Shown in pieces: positions 1-7,234 of a stretch of 9,424 nucleotides of DNA (the stretch's first letter is position 1; each line of letters opens with the position of its first letter). The stretch spans positions 1-9,424 of the forward strand of contig JBNJDR010000064.1 of assembly GCA_051745085.1 (NCBI GenBank), written 5' to 3'. The position numbers and the translations under genes were made by a program. Source of the DNA: Halonatronomonas sp051745085 (lineage in GTDB: Bacteria; Bacillota; Halanaerobiia; Halanaerobiales; Halarsenatibacteraceae). The notes beneath the pieces are model-generated. The model was not told the origin of the DNA. It searched no databases and saw only the letters and a list, made by a program, of their open reading frames with translations.

Positions 1-1235
1 CTGCAGTTAATTCTAAAGGAAGGGCAATGGTACCCGTGCTTAATAAGATGGGGATTGAAGGTATGACTGCTCACTGGGAATTTGGTTATGGGCCGGAAAG
101 ATTTATGGAAATAACTGAAGAACTTAATTATCCCATGCTGGCGATTAATGCTTATGATGAAAAAAGCGACGAACTCCTTTTTGATCCCTATTTGATCAAA
201 GAGTATGACGGGCTAAAAGTTGGTATAATAGGTATTGCAGCCACTATTATTGATAAAGTGATGCCGGACTGGTTTAGTGAGGGGACTTATTTTACAATGG
301 GTAAGGAAGAACTTCCTCATTATATAAATAAATTAAGAAATGAAAAGAAGGTAGATTTAGTAGTCGTTCTGGCGCACCTCGGTTTTCCTCAGGAGACGAA
401 ACTTGCTGAAGAAATTGATGGGATTGATGTATTGCTGAGTGGTCATACTCATAACAGGGTCCACAAACCTGCTTTAATTAATGATACGATAATTATTCAA
501 TCAGGCTGTCATGGCTCATTTGTTGGTAGGCTTGACCTGGAGATAGATAACAGGAAGGTGGTTGATTTTAAACACCAGCTGTTAACAGTTGAGAAAAGTA
601 TTATTGAAGATGAAGAAGTTAAAACAGAGGTCGACAAGATTATGAAACCACATCGTGATAAATTAAATGAAGTGCTCGGCTATACAGATATCGCCCTGCA
701 CCGCAATCTAGTGATGGAATCTACAATGGATAATTTCTTATTGGACTCGTTACTTGATCTAACAGGCGCAGAAATGGCCTTTTCCAATGGCTGGAGATAT
801 GGAGCGCCAATTGTTCCCGGCCCTATTACTCGCAATGATCTCTGGAACATTATACCTGTTAATCCTCCGGTTTCTACAGTTAAATTAAGCGGGGAGGAAC
901 TATGGGAGATGATGGAGGCAAATTTAGAAAGAACATTTTCTCGTAATCCTTATGACCAGCAGGGTGGGTACGTCAAGCGTTCAGCCGGGATTAACCTCTA
1001 TTTTAAAATTGAAAATCCTGCAGGCCAAAGAATTCAAAAACTATTTGTGCAGGGAGAAGAGGTTGATTTTGATAGAATATATGATGTTGTATTCGTAACC
1101 AGTCAGGGAGTTAGGGCAAAATATGGCAGTGAACGAAGAAAGTTGGATATTAATGCCATAGAAAATTTGCAAAGATATTTAAAAAAGGTAAAAAGAGTAG
1201 AACCTAAATTAAGAAATACTATTGTCGGAGTTTAA
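1..1235 (+). CDS. SoxB-like 5'-nucleotidase family metallophosphoesterase, 5' end outside window (partial)
   Basis: This is the C-terminal part of a two-domain, dimetal 5'-nucleotidase/UshA/SoxB-type hydrolase. The reading frame is open to the left edge (codons in phase from base 3). The ATG at 27 is internal: the N-terminal metal motif (DxH) that the family needs lies upstream, outside the window. Counting from that ATG, the calcineurin-like domain shows AHWEFGYG (15-22) where ordinary nucleotidases have GNHEFD, a metal-site LAHLG (115-119), SGHTHN (138-143) and QSGCHG (158-163). The C-terminal 5'-nucleotidase domain (about 218-390) has SNGWRYG (253-259) and NPYDQQGG (307-314). The HWEFxYG and NPYxQQGG-like motifs resemble the thiosulfohydrolase SoxB more than UshA, from memory of those families. 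SoxB removes sulfate from thiosulfate carried on SoxYZ, but no sox partner is visible, so a nucleotide or other phosphoester substrate is equally possible. The permease gene follows after 74 bases with no obvious terminator, suggesting one operon. Family assignment is firm; substrate is not. Confidence 0.85.
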   Translation, partial: AVNSKGRAMVPVLNKMGIEGMTAHWEFGYGPERFMEITEELNYPMLAINAYDEKSDELLFDPYLIKEYDGLKVGIIGIAATIIDKVMPDWFSEGTYFTMGKEELPHYINKLRNEKKVDLVVVLAHLGFPQETKLAEEIDGIDVLLSGHTHNRVHKPALINDTIIIQSGCHGSFVGRLDLEIDNRKVVDFKHQLLTVEKSIIEDEEVKTEVDKIMKPHRDKLNEVLGYTDIALHRNLVMESTMDNFLLDSLLDLTGAEMAFSNGWRYGAPIVPGPITRNDLWNIIPVNPPVSTVKLSGEELWEMMEANLERTFSRNPYDQQGGYVKRSAGINLYFKIENPAGQRIQKLFVQGEEVDFDRIYDVVFVTSQGVRAKYGSERRKLDINAIENLQRYLKKVKRVEPKLRNTIVGV

Positions 1236-1296
1236 TTATTTGATATTGTTGCTTACAATGATAAGAAGATTGATCGTCTTGTTAATATGTAAGAAC

Positions 1297-1302
1297 AGGA
1301 GG
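1297..1302 (+). promoter_or_regulatory. Ribosome binding site of the SLC13-type permease
   Basis: A perfect AGGAGG lies seven bases before the ATG at 1310. It fixes that start over alternatives. The 74-base gap after the upstream stop shows no convincing -35/-10 pair or terminator, consistent with readthrough from the phosphoesterase gene. Confidence 0.9.
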
Positions 1303-1309
1303 ATAATAT

Positions 1310-3103
1310 ATGGATTCGGGAATAATTTTCATGATATTACTTTTAATCTTTTTAATAATAATGTTTATTCTAGAACCCATTCGGATAGATATAATTGCCC
1401 TTTCGATACCGGTAATTTTAGTATTGACTAATTTTTGGACAAAAGTTAGTCCTGCAGAGGCAATATCGGGATTTTCTAGTTCTGCCACAGTAACTATTGG
1501 TGCCATGTTTATCATTAGTGCGGGTGTAGAAAAGAGTGGTATTATCCAGGCTCTGGGAGATAAAATATATAAATGGACTGGAGATAGTGATTTTAAACTA
1601 TTATTTTATATAATTTTATTTGCCGGTTTAATTGCAGGGATTATTAATAATACTCCGGTTGTGGCGCTATTTATTCCACTAGTAATAGGAATTGCGAAGA
1701 GAAAGAATAGTTCACCATCCAAATTTTTAATGCCTCTTTCTTTTGCTGCAATGATGGGAGGTTTGACCACCTTAATTGGAACTTCCACCAATATTTTAGC
1801 CAGTGATATCTTAGCTCGTAAGACCGGGGAAGGTTTTTCTATGTTTGAGTTTACGCACCTTGGATTATCAGTATTATTAATTGGTGGTATCTATATGTTG
1901 TTTATAGGCAGAAAAATACTTCCGGTAAGAATAGAAGCTGAGGTTGAAGTGACAGAAAAGTTTAATATGGGGGGATATCTAACTGAAACTATAATCAGGG
2001 AAAATTCTCCCCTGATAGGGTTATCTCTGAAAGAAGCAGAAAATAAAGTGGATTTTGAACTGAATATAATTCAATTAAATCGAGGTGGAGGAAAGTATTT
2101 AAAACCGCTTGATAATAAAATTATTGAAGAAGGAGATCATCTCATTGTAAGGACAGATCCCAGAAATCTTGTCCAATTGATAAAGACACATCACATGGAA
2201 ATAATTTCGGAAACACCAACCCGAGAAAGTTTAAATATAAAAGAGGGAAGTCATAATCTGATAGAGATTGTAATTTCATATGGTTCTTTTTTGGAAGGCC
2301 AAACTCTGGAGGAAGTAAATTTTCTGGAAAACTATGACTGTGATATTCTTGCTATCCGGCAGGGGGAAGAATTAACCCATAAAAAAATGGGGGATATCAC
2401 TTTAAAGGCTGGCAATGTACTGCTGTTGACTGCAGGAGAAAATACAATTGAACGCTTAAGAAAAGATAGAGGTCTTATTGTCTCCAGTGAATTTGATAGC
2501 AAGGATTATCGACCTTCTAAAGTGCTTACATCTTTAATTATTCTAGCTGGAGTTATTTTGTTAGCTGCTTTAAATATTGTACCTATTGTAATTTCTTCTT
2601 TAGGTGGAGTCATTGCGATGGTAATTACAAATAGTTTAAAACCGGTTGAGTTATCAGAAGCAATTAACTGGAATGTAATTTTTCTTTTGGCCGGTTTAAT
2701 TCCTCTGGGAATCGCCATGGATAATACTGGCACAGCTGAATTTATGGCCAGCCAGATATTAAGATTAGAAGGCCTTTTGTCACCGATAGTATTTTTAATA
2801 GTATTTTCTTTATTGACAGTGATTTTTGCGAATTTAATTGGTAATAATGCCAGTGTAATATTAATGCTGCCCGTAGCTCTGAATGCTGCAGGACAGCTAG
2901 GGGTGAATCCGATGGCATTTGCTTTAGGAGTTACTTTTGCTGCTAGTTCAGCTTTCTTAACACCTATGAGTTATCAGACGAATATGATGGTTTATGGACC
3001 TGGGGGATATAAGTTTCAAGATTTTTTCTTGACGGGTTTACCTTTACAGTTAATACTTTTAATTGTTGTTCCTCTGTTGATTAAACTATTTTGGGGCTTG
3101 TAA
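1310..3103 (+). CDS. SLC13/DASS-type anion permease with two internal RCK_C (TrkA_C) domains
   Basis: A 597-residue inner-membrane transporter of the ion transporter superfamily, probably sodium-coupled. The N-terminal half holds hydrophobic segments at about 4-20, 26-42, 58-72, 94-128, 138-166 and 182-200, with NNTPV (113-117) and the TSTN substrate/ion-loop motif (158-161). Two cytoplasmic RCK_C/TrkA_C domains follow (about 221-292 and 315-392). The C-terminal half (404-597) repeats the fold with GNNAS (511-515) and TPMSYQTN then VYGPGGY (551-567), the matching SNT-like loop. Relatives with this layout include bacterial and algal sodium/sulfate (SAC1/SLT-like) transporters and other oxyanion or dicarboxylate carriers; the exact substrate cannot be read from the sequence. 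The RCK_C pair may gate transport in response to a small ligand. The gene ends in three consecutive in-frame stops (TAA TAA TAG). Its position behind a SoxB-like hydrolase makes a sulfur oxyanion or phosphate-type substrate attractive, as inference only. Confidence 0.9.
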   Translation: MDSGIIFMILLLIFLIIMFILEPIRIDIIALSIPVILVLTNFWTKVSPAEAISGFSSSATVTIGAMFIISAGVEKSGIIQALGDKIYKWTGDSDFKLLFYIILFAGLIAGIINNTPVVALFIPLVIGIAKRKNSSPSKFLMPLSFAAMMGGLTTLIGTSTNILASDILARKTGEGFSMFEFTHLGLSVLLIGGIYMLFIGRKILPVRIEAEVEVTEKFNMGGYLTETIIRENSPLIGLSLKEAENKVDFELNIIQLNRGGGKYLKPLDNKIIEEGDHLIVRTDPRNLVQLIKTHHMEIISETPTRESLNIKEGSHNLIEIVISYGSFLEGQTLEEVNFLENYDCDILAIRQGEELTHKKMGDITLKAGNVLLLTAGENTIERLRKDRGLIVSSEFDSKDYRPSKVLTSLIILAGVILLAALNIVPIVISSLGGVIAMVITNSLKPVELSEAINWNVIFLLAGLIPLGIAMDNTGTAEFMASQILRLEGLLSPIVFLIVFSLLTVIFANLIGNNASVILMLPVALNAAGQLGVNPMAFALGVTFAASSAFLTPMSYQTNMMVYGPGGYKFQDFFLTGLPLQLILLIVVPLLIKLFWGL

Positions 3104-3122
3104 TAATAGCACTTTTTTAGGC

Positions 3123-3180
3123 ATAAAAAAATACCTCCAAGGAGACAGTCTGTTTTAATTAATTAGACTGACTCCTTTGG
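3123..3180 (-). terminator. Rho-independent terminator of the aldolase gene
   Basis: Read on the - strand, the arms at 3180-3165 and 3151-3137 can form about 14 base pairs (CCAA, GGAG and CAGTCT blocks with one bulged A and one T-T mismatch) around a 13-base AT-rich loop. A run of seven T (3131-3125) follows a short AGGTA linker. The hairpin begins 46 bases after the aldolase stop. On the + strand the same hairpin would be followed by AAATATT with no good T tract, so it is oriented for the aldolase. It may still slow + strand transcription leaving the permease gene. Confidence 0.85.
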
Positions 3181-3226
3181 AAATATTATATCATTTTCTA
3201 ATGTTTTTATTTATTCTATAAAAAGA

Positions 3227-4111
3227 TCAAGTTATTGAGGCTTTGTAAATTTTAACTACAGCATCTTTTAGCGTTTTATCGAATTCTTCATCAGACTGGT
3301 CAACGCTTAGATCTTGAAGCAGAGCCCGCGAAAAACTTGCGATCATATTATGATTTTTAGCAAGTTTATTAACAGCATTTTCCTGAGCATATCCTCCAGA
3401 TAGAGCAACTACCCTGACCACATTTGGATGTTCAATTAGTTCCTTATAGTAGTTTGCTTTACTAGGAAGTGAAAGTTTAAATACATATTTCTCGTCATCT
3501 AAGCCTTTAAGCAGCTTCATGATTTCTGCTTTTAAAATCTTCTCAGATTCAGCTTTATCTTCACTTTTTATATTAACTTCTGGCTCTAGAATAGGGATAA
3601 ACCCTGCGTCATAGATCTTTTTACCATATTCAAACTGTTGAGCTGCTATCTCCTTGATACCTGTTAGATTGGCACTGTGAATAACAGACCTCATCTTTGT
3701 TCCAAAAATATTATGCTTTCTGGCTTCTTCCAGAAGCTCATCAAGCTTAGTCATGGGCTTCATCAGTTGAACGCCATTTTCCTTTTTCTCTTTACCCTGA
3801 TCAACTTTGAGGATCGGAAGAATCCCCTTTTCTTCCCAGAGATAATCAGCAGTATATTTGCCTTCCATTTTGTTATTCATTGTATGCTTAAATAAAATTG
3901 AACCCAAAATGTGTTCGGAGGTAAATGAAGGGCTTGTAATAACTCTAGTTCTCATTTCATGAATAAGATCGAACATTTCTGCTTCTGACTCATAGTCAGC
4001 CTCGGTTATACCATAATCTTCTAAAGCTCCGGGTGTACTTCCCCCACTCTGATCCAGTGCGGCGATAAAACCGTTCCCATTTTTCATTAAATCAATTTGT
4101 TTTTGATCCAT
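3227..4111 (-). CDS. fda: Class I fructose-bisphosphate aldolase (staphylococcal/FDA type)
   Basis: A 294-residue cytoplasmic enzyme that reversibly cleaves fructose 1,6-bisphosphate to dihydroxyacetone phosphate and glyceraldehyde 3-phosphate in glycolysis and gluconeogenesis, through a Schiff-base lysine and without a metal. The sequence follows the Staphylococcus class I aldolase closely over its whole length: GFIAALDQSGGSTP (14-27), MRTRVITSPSF (53-63), GKYTADYL (84-91), NGVQLMKP (112-119), FGTKMRS (136-142), LEPEVNI (175-181), HPNVVRVVALSGGY (228-241) and ASFSRAL (258-264). Lys212 in VFKLSLP sits at the position of the Schiff-base lysine in that family. Length is normal (about 295). GGAGG nine bases before the ATG supports the start. 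The gene has its own promoter and terminator, so it is probably a single-gene transcript, unrelated in function to the flanking operons. Confidence 0.95.
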   Translation of the reverse strand: MDQKQIDLMKNGNGFIAALDQSGGSTPGALEDYGITEADYESEAEMFDLIHEMRTRVITSPSFTSEHILGSILFKHTMNNKMEGKYTADYLWEEKGILPILKVDQGKEKKENGVQLMKPMTKLDELLEEARKHNIFGTKMRSVIHSANLTGIKEIAAQQFEYGKKIYDAGFIPILEPEVNIKSEDKAESEKILKAEIMKLLKGLDDEKYVFKLSLPSKANYYKELIEHPNVVRVVALSGGYAQENAVNKLAKNHNMIASFSRALLQDLSVDQSDEEFDKTLKDAVVKIYKASIT

Positions 4112-4120
4112 TACTATATA

Positions 4121-4125
4121 CCTCC
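4121..4125 (-). promoter_or_regulatory. Ribosome binding site of the aldolase
   Basis: On the - strand GGAGG lies nine bases upstream of the ATG whose last base is 4109. It supports the chosen start. Confidence 0.85.
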
Positions 4126-4157
4126 ATTTCCTTTTTCAAAACTATTCTTATAGAAAA

Positions 4158-4186
4158 ATTATATAATTTTTTTAGGTTTATTACAA
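4158..4186 (-). promoter_or_regulatory. Likely sigma-A promoter of the aldolase gene
   Basis: Read on the - strand: a -35 box TTGTAA (4186-4181, four of six matches to TTGACA), a spacer of exactly 17 bases, and a perfect -10 TATAAT (4163-4158). Transcription would begin near 4151, giving a leader of about 40 bases that contains the GGAGG ribosome binding site. The location and spacing fit well, though the region is AT-rich so chance matches are possible. Confidence 0.7.
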
Positions 4187-4248
4187 ATTTGCTGTTTTTA
4201 TAGTTCTGAGATAAATTACTTTGGTAATTAAAAGTACAGGCTAAATAT

Positions 4249-4277
4249 CTGTAAAATTTTTGATTATATGTTATAAT
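4249..4277 (+). promoter_or_regulatory. Likely extended -10 promoter of the CheB/CheR operon
   Basis: TGTTATAAT at 4269-4277 is a perfect extended -10 element (TGn followed by TATAAT). The -35 position with a 17-base spacer reads CTGTAA (4249-4254), only three of six matches, which is usual when an extended -10 is present. Transcription would start near 4284, leaving a leader of about 190 bases before the ATG at 4474. A second TATAAT at 4328-4333 has no acceptable -35 partner and no TG extension. Confidence 0.6.
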
Positions 4278-4473
4278 AAATTTAAAGTTTAGATAGTTTT
4301 TATCGTTTTAGTAGTCTTTAGAACTTTTATAATCTTACTTAATAAGGAGTATCATTAGAATAACTTATTTCTGCAGATGACTGGTATGAGGATTCTTATG
4401 CTCGACTTAGATGGGCTAGCGTTTACTCGACATAAAACACATGATTTTAATTTTTCAAAAAAGTGGGGATATT

Positions 4474-7218
4474 ATGACGGAAAAGCAAAAAGATAAAACA
4501 AAAAACGAAACTATGTCAGGAGGGCAACAGGAAAATTTAGAAAAAGAGAACAATACCGCCAGAGATAAGTCGGCTGGAGATGCTAGTGCCAGCTTTCCCA
4601 TAGTTGGGATCGGAGCTTCAGCCGGGGGGCTTGAAGCTTTTAAAGAATTTTTTTCCGGGATTCCTGAAGATACTGAACCAGATATGGCTTTTGTCCTGGT
4701 GCAGCATCTGTCCCCCGATCATGAAAGTTCTCTAACTGATATTGTCCGCAACTTTACCAGCATGAAGGTATCAGAGGTTAAGGACGGGATGAGAGTTGAA
4801 TGCAACTCTGTTTATATAATTCCACCTAACTATGACATGATCTTTCTTGATGGTGTCCTTAAGTTGAAGGAGCCTGCGGCTCCCCGGGGGCATCGCATGC
4901 CGATCGATGTTTTCTTCCGTTCCCTTGCCCAGGGGCAGTCTGAGCGGTCGGTCTGTATCATCCTTTCAGGGACCGGTAGTGATGGAACTCTAGGTCTCCG
5001 GGCCATCAAGGGGGAGGGCGGTATGGCTATGGTTCAAAAACCAGACACCGCCAAATATGAAGGTATGCCCAACAGCGCTATTGCCACCGGTTTAGTAGAT
5101 TATGAACTGCCGCCTGCTGAAATGCCCAATAAACTCGCTGCATATGTATCCCGTGCTTTTGGCGATCGTGAGCGTTCCGGTCGCGAGCAGCAGGGAGAAG
5201 AAAAAATATTGAAAAAGGTTTTCATCGCCCTGCGTAACCAGACCGGCCACGATTTTTCCCAGTACAAGCAGAGTACAATTCACCGACGAATCCAGCATCG
5301 TATGTCTGTCCAACAGATTGAAACATTGGACAGATATGTTAAATATCTGCAGCAGACACCGGAAGAGGTAGAAAATCTTTTCCGTGATCTGCTTATAGGT
5401 GTGACCAGTTTCTTTCGGGATCCAGAGGCTTTTGAGGTTCTCGAGACAGAAGTTATTCCCGATCTTCTAGCTGCCAAACGTGAATCAGGTATACTCCGGC
5501 TCTGGGTACCAGCCTGTTCCACCGGCGAGGAGGCTTATTCTATTGCTATCTTGATCGCCGAATGTCAGGATAGGCATAATCAGAGTTTAAAGGTACAGAT
5601 CTTTGCTACTGACATTGATAGCAGGGCTATCGTTGTAGCTCGCCGTGGTTTGTATCCAGCTAGTATTGCTGAAGATGTTTCGCAGGAGCGGCTTTCGAAA
5701 TTTTTTAAGGCTGAAGATGACGGTAAAATCTATCGCATTCAGAAAAGAATTCGGGAGATGGTTATTTTTTCTGAGCAGAACTTGATTGAAGATCCCCCTT
5801 TCTCCCGGCTTGACCTGATCAGCTGCCGTAACCTTCTAATCTATATGCAAAAAGATTTACAGAAAAAAATTATCTCACTTTTTAGTTATGCTCTAAACCC
5901 AGGGGGGTATCTATTTTTGGGCACATCTGAAACGTTGGGAGATTCTCATGTTTATTTTTCTGCAGTGGATAGCAAATTGAAGCTTTATCAACTTAAGGAA
6001 GATGCTCAAAGTACACAGTGGGAAGGTGAATATGATTTTCTGCCTCCTATGACAGCAGCAGATGGAGAGCAACCGCAACTGGCTGTATCACCCGAGGAGA
6101 ATATAGGAAAAACTTTGAGAGAAATAACCGAACAGAAGATCCTGGAAGAGTTCAGCCCGGCTGCAGTACTTGTTAACAGCTATGGTCAGGTGCTCTACAT
6201 TCACGGTCATACCGGTTTATATCTCGAACTTTTTCCAGGCTTTAGTGGTGTCAACAATATTCTCAAGATGGCCCGGGAAGGATTACAGTCTGAGTTGACT
6301 AACGCCCTGCATAAAGCGGCAAAAGACCAGGATAAAGTGTTCTGTCCCAATCTACAGATCAAAAGTAATAATGATATAACACAGGCTAATCTAACTGTAT
6401 GTCCGGTGAAAAATGCTTCCAGCACTAAATTTGAAAAAGTTCTATATCTTGTCGTTTTGGAACAGATTTCTTCTTCTAAGAATGAACCTTCCATCCTGAT
6501 TTCTGAGCCGCCAGTTAGGGAAGAGGAAGAGAAATTTGGACCGGCAGGCAAGAAGGTTATCGCTGATCTCCGGCAGAAATTACGGGCCAAGGAAGAGTCG
6601 CTTCAGAATACCGTTGAGGAACTGCAGACAGCAAATGAAGAACTAAAATCCTCCAACGAAGAGCTGCAGTCGATGAACGAAGAAATGCAATCCACCAATG
6701 AAGAGCTGGAGACTTCTAAGGAGGAACTGCAGTCGTTAAACGAAGAATTAAAAACTGTCAATGCTGAACTGGAAGATAAAGTGGAAGAACTTATCCAGAC
6801 TAATAATGACATGAATAATATGTTATCAGGCACAGGTATTGGTACCCTCTTTGTCGATCTTGATCTGAATATTATCCGGTTTACCTCTTCGATGACAGAA
6901 TTTATCAATTTGATAGATAGTGATATTGGAAGACCTGTTGGCCATATCGTTTCTAATTTGAAGAACTACGACAATCTATCGGAGGATACCCAGAAGGTTC
7001 TGGACACCCTGGTTCCGAAAGAAGTAGAGGTACAGACGAATGACGGGGAATGGTATATGATGCGCATTCAACCCTATAGAACCGCAGAGAATGTGATCAA
7101 GGGGGCAGTAATCACCTTTAGAGATATCAGTAAAAGAAAACAATTAGAGGAAGAGCTTGCCGAAGTGACTAAATTGCTTGCTGAACAGACTGATGGAGAT
7201 AAGGAGACATCCCAATAG
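4474..7218 (+). CDS. CheB-CheR-coiled coil-PAS hybrid (protein-glutamate methylesterase/methyltransferase)
   Basis: A 914-residue, probably cytoplasmic signalling protein of the CheB/R-PAS family. After a charged, likely disordered tail (1-40) comes a CheB methylesterase domain (about 42-225) with the catalytic triad: Ser49 in GASAGG, His78 in VQHLSP and Asp170 in SGTGSDG. A CheR methyltransferase domain follows (about 244-509) with TSFFRDP, the S-adenosylmethionine motif ACSTGEEAYS (347-356), ATDID (378-382) and CRNLLIY (451-457). Next are a poorly recognised PAS-like linker (about 555-665), a long heptad coiled coil (about 691-785) and a C-terminal PAS domain (about 779-889). The expected substrates are glutamates on chemoreceptors, which CheR methylates and CheB demethylates. 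The CheB part has no receiver domain, and the protein ends after PAS without a histidine kinase. The start at 4474 has GGGG five bases upstream; the in-frame ATG at 4441 has no ribosome binding site. G+C is visibly higher than in the left genes. The PAS-GAF-GGDEF-HD-GYP gene follows 16 bases downstream. Confidence 0.93.
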   Translation: MTEKQKDKTKNETMSGGQQENLEKENNTARDKSAGDASASFPIVGIGASAGGLEAFKEFFSGIPEDTEPDMAFVLVQHLSPDHESSLTDIVRNFTSMKVSEVKDGMRVECNSVYIIPPNYDMIFLDGVLKLKEPAAPRGHRMPIDVFFRSLAQGQSERSVCIILSGTGSDGTLGLRAIKGEGGMAMVQKPDTAKYEGMPNSAIATGLVDYELPPAEMPNKLAAYVSRAFGDRERSGREQQGEEKILKKVFIALRNQTGHDFSQYKQSTIHRRIQHRMSVQQIETLDRYVKYLQQTPEEVENLFRDLLIGVTSFFRDPEAFEVLETEVIPDLLAAKRESGILRLWVPACSTGEEAYSIAILIAECQDRHNQSLKVQIFATDIDSRAIVVARRGLYPASIAEDVSQERLSKFFKAEDDGKIYRIQKRIREMVIFSEQNLIEDPPFSRLDLISCRNLLIYMQKDLQKKIISLFSYALNPGGYLFLGTSETLGDSHVYFSAVDSKLKLYQLKEDAQSTQWEGEYDFLPPMTAADGEQPQLAVSPEENIGKTLREITEQKILEEFSPAAVLVNSYGQVLYIHGHTGLYLELFPGFSGVNNILKMAREGLQSELTNALHKAAKDQDKVFCPNLQIKSNNDITQANLTVCPVKNASSTKFEKVLYLVVLEQISSSKNEPSILISEPPVREEEEKFGPAGKKVIADLRQKLRAKEESLQNTVEELQTANEELKSSNEELQSMNEEMQSTNEELETSKEELQSLNEELKTVNAELEDKVEELIQTNNDMNNMLSGTGIGTLFVDLDLNIIRFTSSMTEFINLIDSDIGRPVGHIVSNLKNYDNLSEDTQKVLDTLVPKEVEVQTNDGEWYMMRIQPYRTAENVIKGAVITFRDISKRKQLEEELAEVTKLLAEQTDGDKETSQ
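6616..6804 (+). repeat. Nine tandem 21-base units encoding EELxxxN heptads
   Basis: Inside the CheB/CheR hybrid, nine consecutive 7-residue units run from EELQTAN to EELIQTN without a break. Most follow EELxSxN, with EELETSK and AELEDKV as the main departures. The DNA is a degenerate 21-base tandem repeat (GARGARCTGCAG-like starts). Such an array is known from other CheB/R-PAS proteins, where it forms a parallel coiled coil joining CheR to PAS. Codons differ between units, so this is conserved protein structure rather than a recent DNA duplication. Confidence 0.85.
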
Positions 7219-7223
7219 GAGCC

Positions 7224-7228
7224 AGGAG
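7224..7228 (+). promoter_or_regulatory. Ribosome binding site of the GGDEF/HD-GYP gene
   Basis: AGGAG lies six bases before the ATG at 7235 and just after the upstream TAG stop (7216-7218). A second purine stretch, AGGTG (7229-7233), lies seven bases before the in-frame ATG at 7241, so the two starts compete. The closeness to the upstream stop suggests translational coupling within one operon. Confidence 0.75.
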
Positions 7229-7234
7229 AGGTGG

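Larger units (their letters stand above)
4112..4473. other. Divergent intergenic region between aldolase and the signalling operon
   Basis: This 362-base stretch holds the aldolase ribosome binding site and promoter on the left and the likely promoter and long leader of the signalling operon on the right. The first 260 bases are very AT-rich; from about 4371 to 4435 composition becomes more balanced. The leader holds an unassigned AAGGAG (4344-4349) not followed by a standard start codon, two direct copies of CTCGAC (4401-4406 and 4426-4431), and an unsupported 39-codon frame (4377-4496). No known riboswitch fold, tRNA or terminator was recognised. Confidence 0.7.

Noticed and set aside
1222..1515. 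Short frames on both strands around the start of the permease gene
   Set aside because: They are in other frames of a well-supported membrane protein gene, are hydrophobic or compositionally biased as expected of shadows, and lack ribosome binding sites.
3112..3131. A/T-only hairpin (T6 ... A7) after the permease gene as a + strand terminator
   Set aside because: It has no G-C pairs in the stem and no T tract after it. Its A run is better explained as the T tract of the - strand aldolase terminator.
4242..4268. Possible motility-type (sigma-D/28) promoter upstream of the chemotaxis-like gene
   Set aside because: TAAA is present at 4242, but at a 14-15 base distance the sequence does not match CCGATAT beyond a few positions. 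The extended -10 TGTTATAAT is a much better match.
4441..4473. In-frame upstream ATG extending the CheB/CheR hybrid by 11 residues
   Set aside because: The sequence before 4441 (ACATAAAACAC) has no ribosome binding site, while 4474 has a G-rich one at proper spacing, and the extra residues are not part of any domain.
4377..4496. A 39-codon + strand frame in the leader, overlapping the start of the CheB/CheR gene
   Set aside because: It has no ribosome binding site next to its ATG, no recognisable motif, and overlaps the well-supported start by 23 bases in another frame. Its product would look random.
6207..6908. Long - strand frames opposite the CheB/CheR hybrid
   Set aside because: They mirror the strongly repetitive coiled-coil codons (serine-rich antisense), have no ribosome binding sites and resemble no protein family. 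The + strand product is clearly the real one.
7178..7234. Earlier ATG in the frame of the GGDEF/HD-GYP protein
   Set aside because: It lies inside the preceding coding sequence without a ribosome binding site. The later ATG codons at 7235 and 7241 follow AGGAG/AGGTG.
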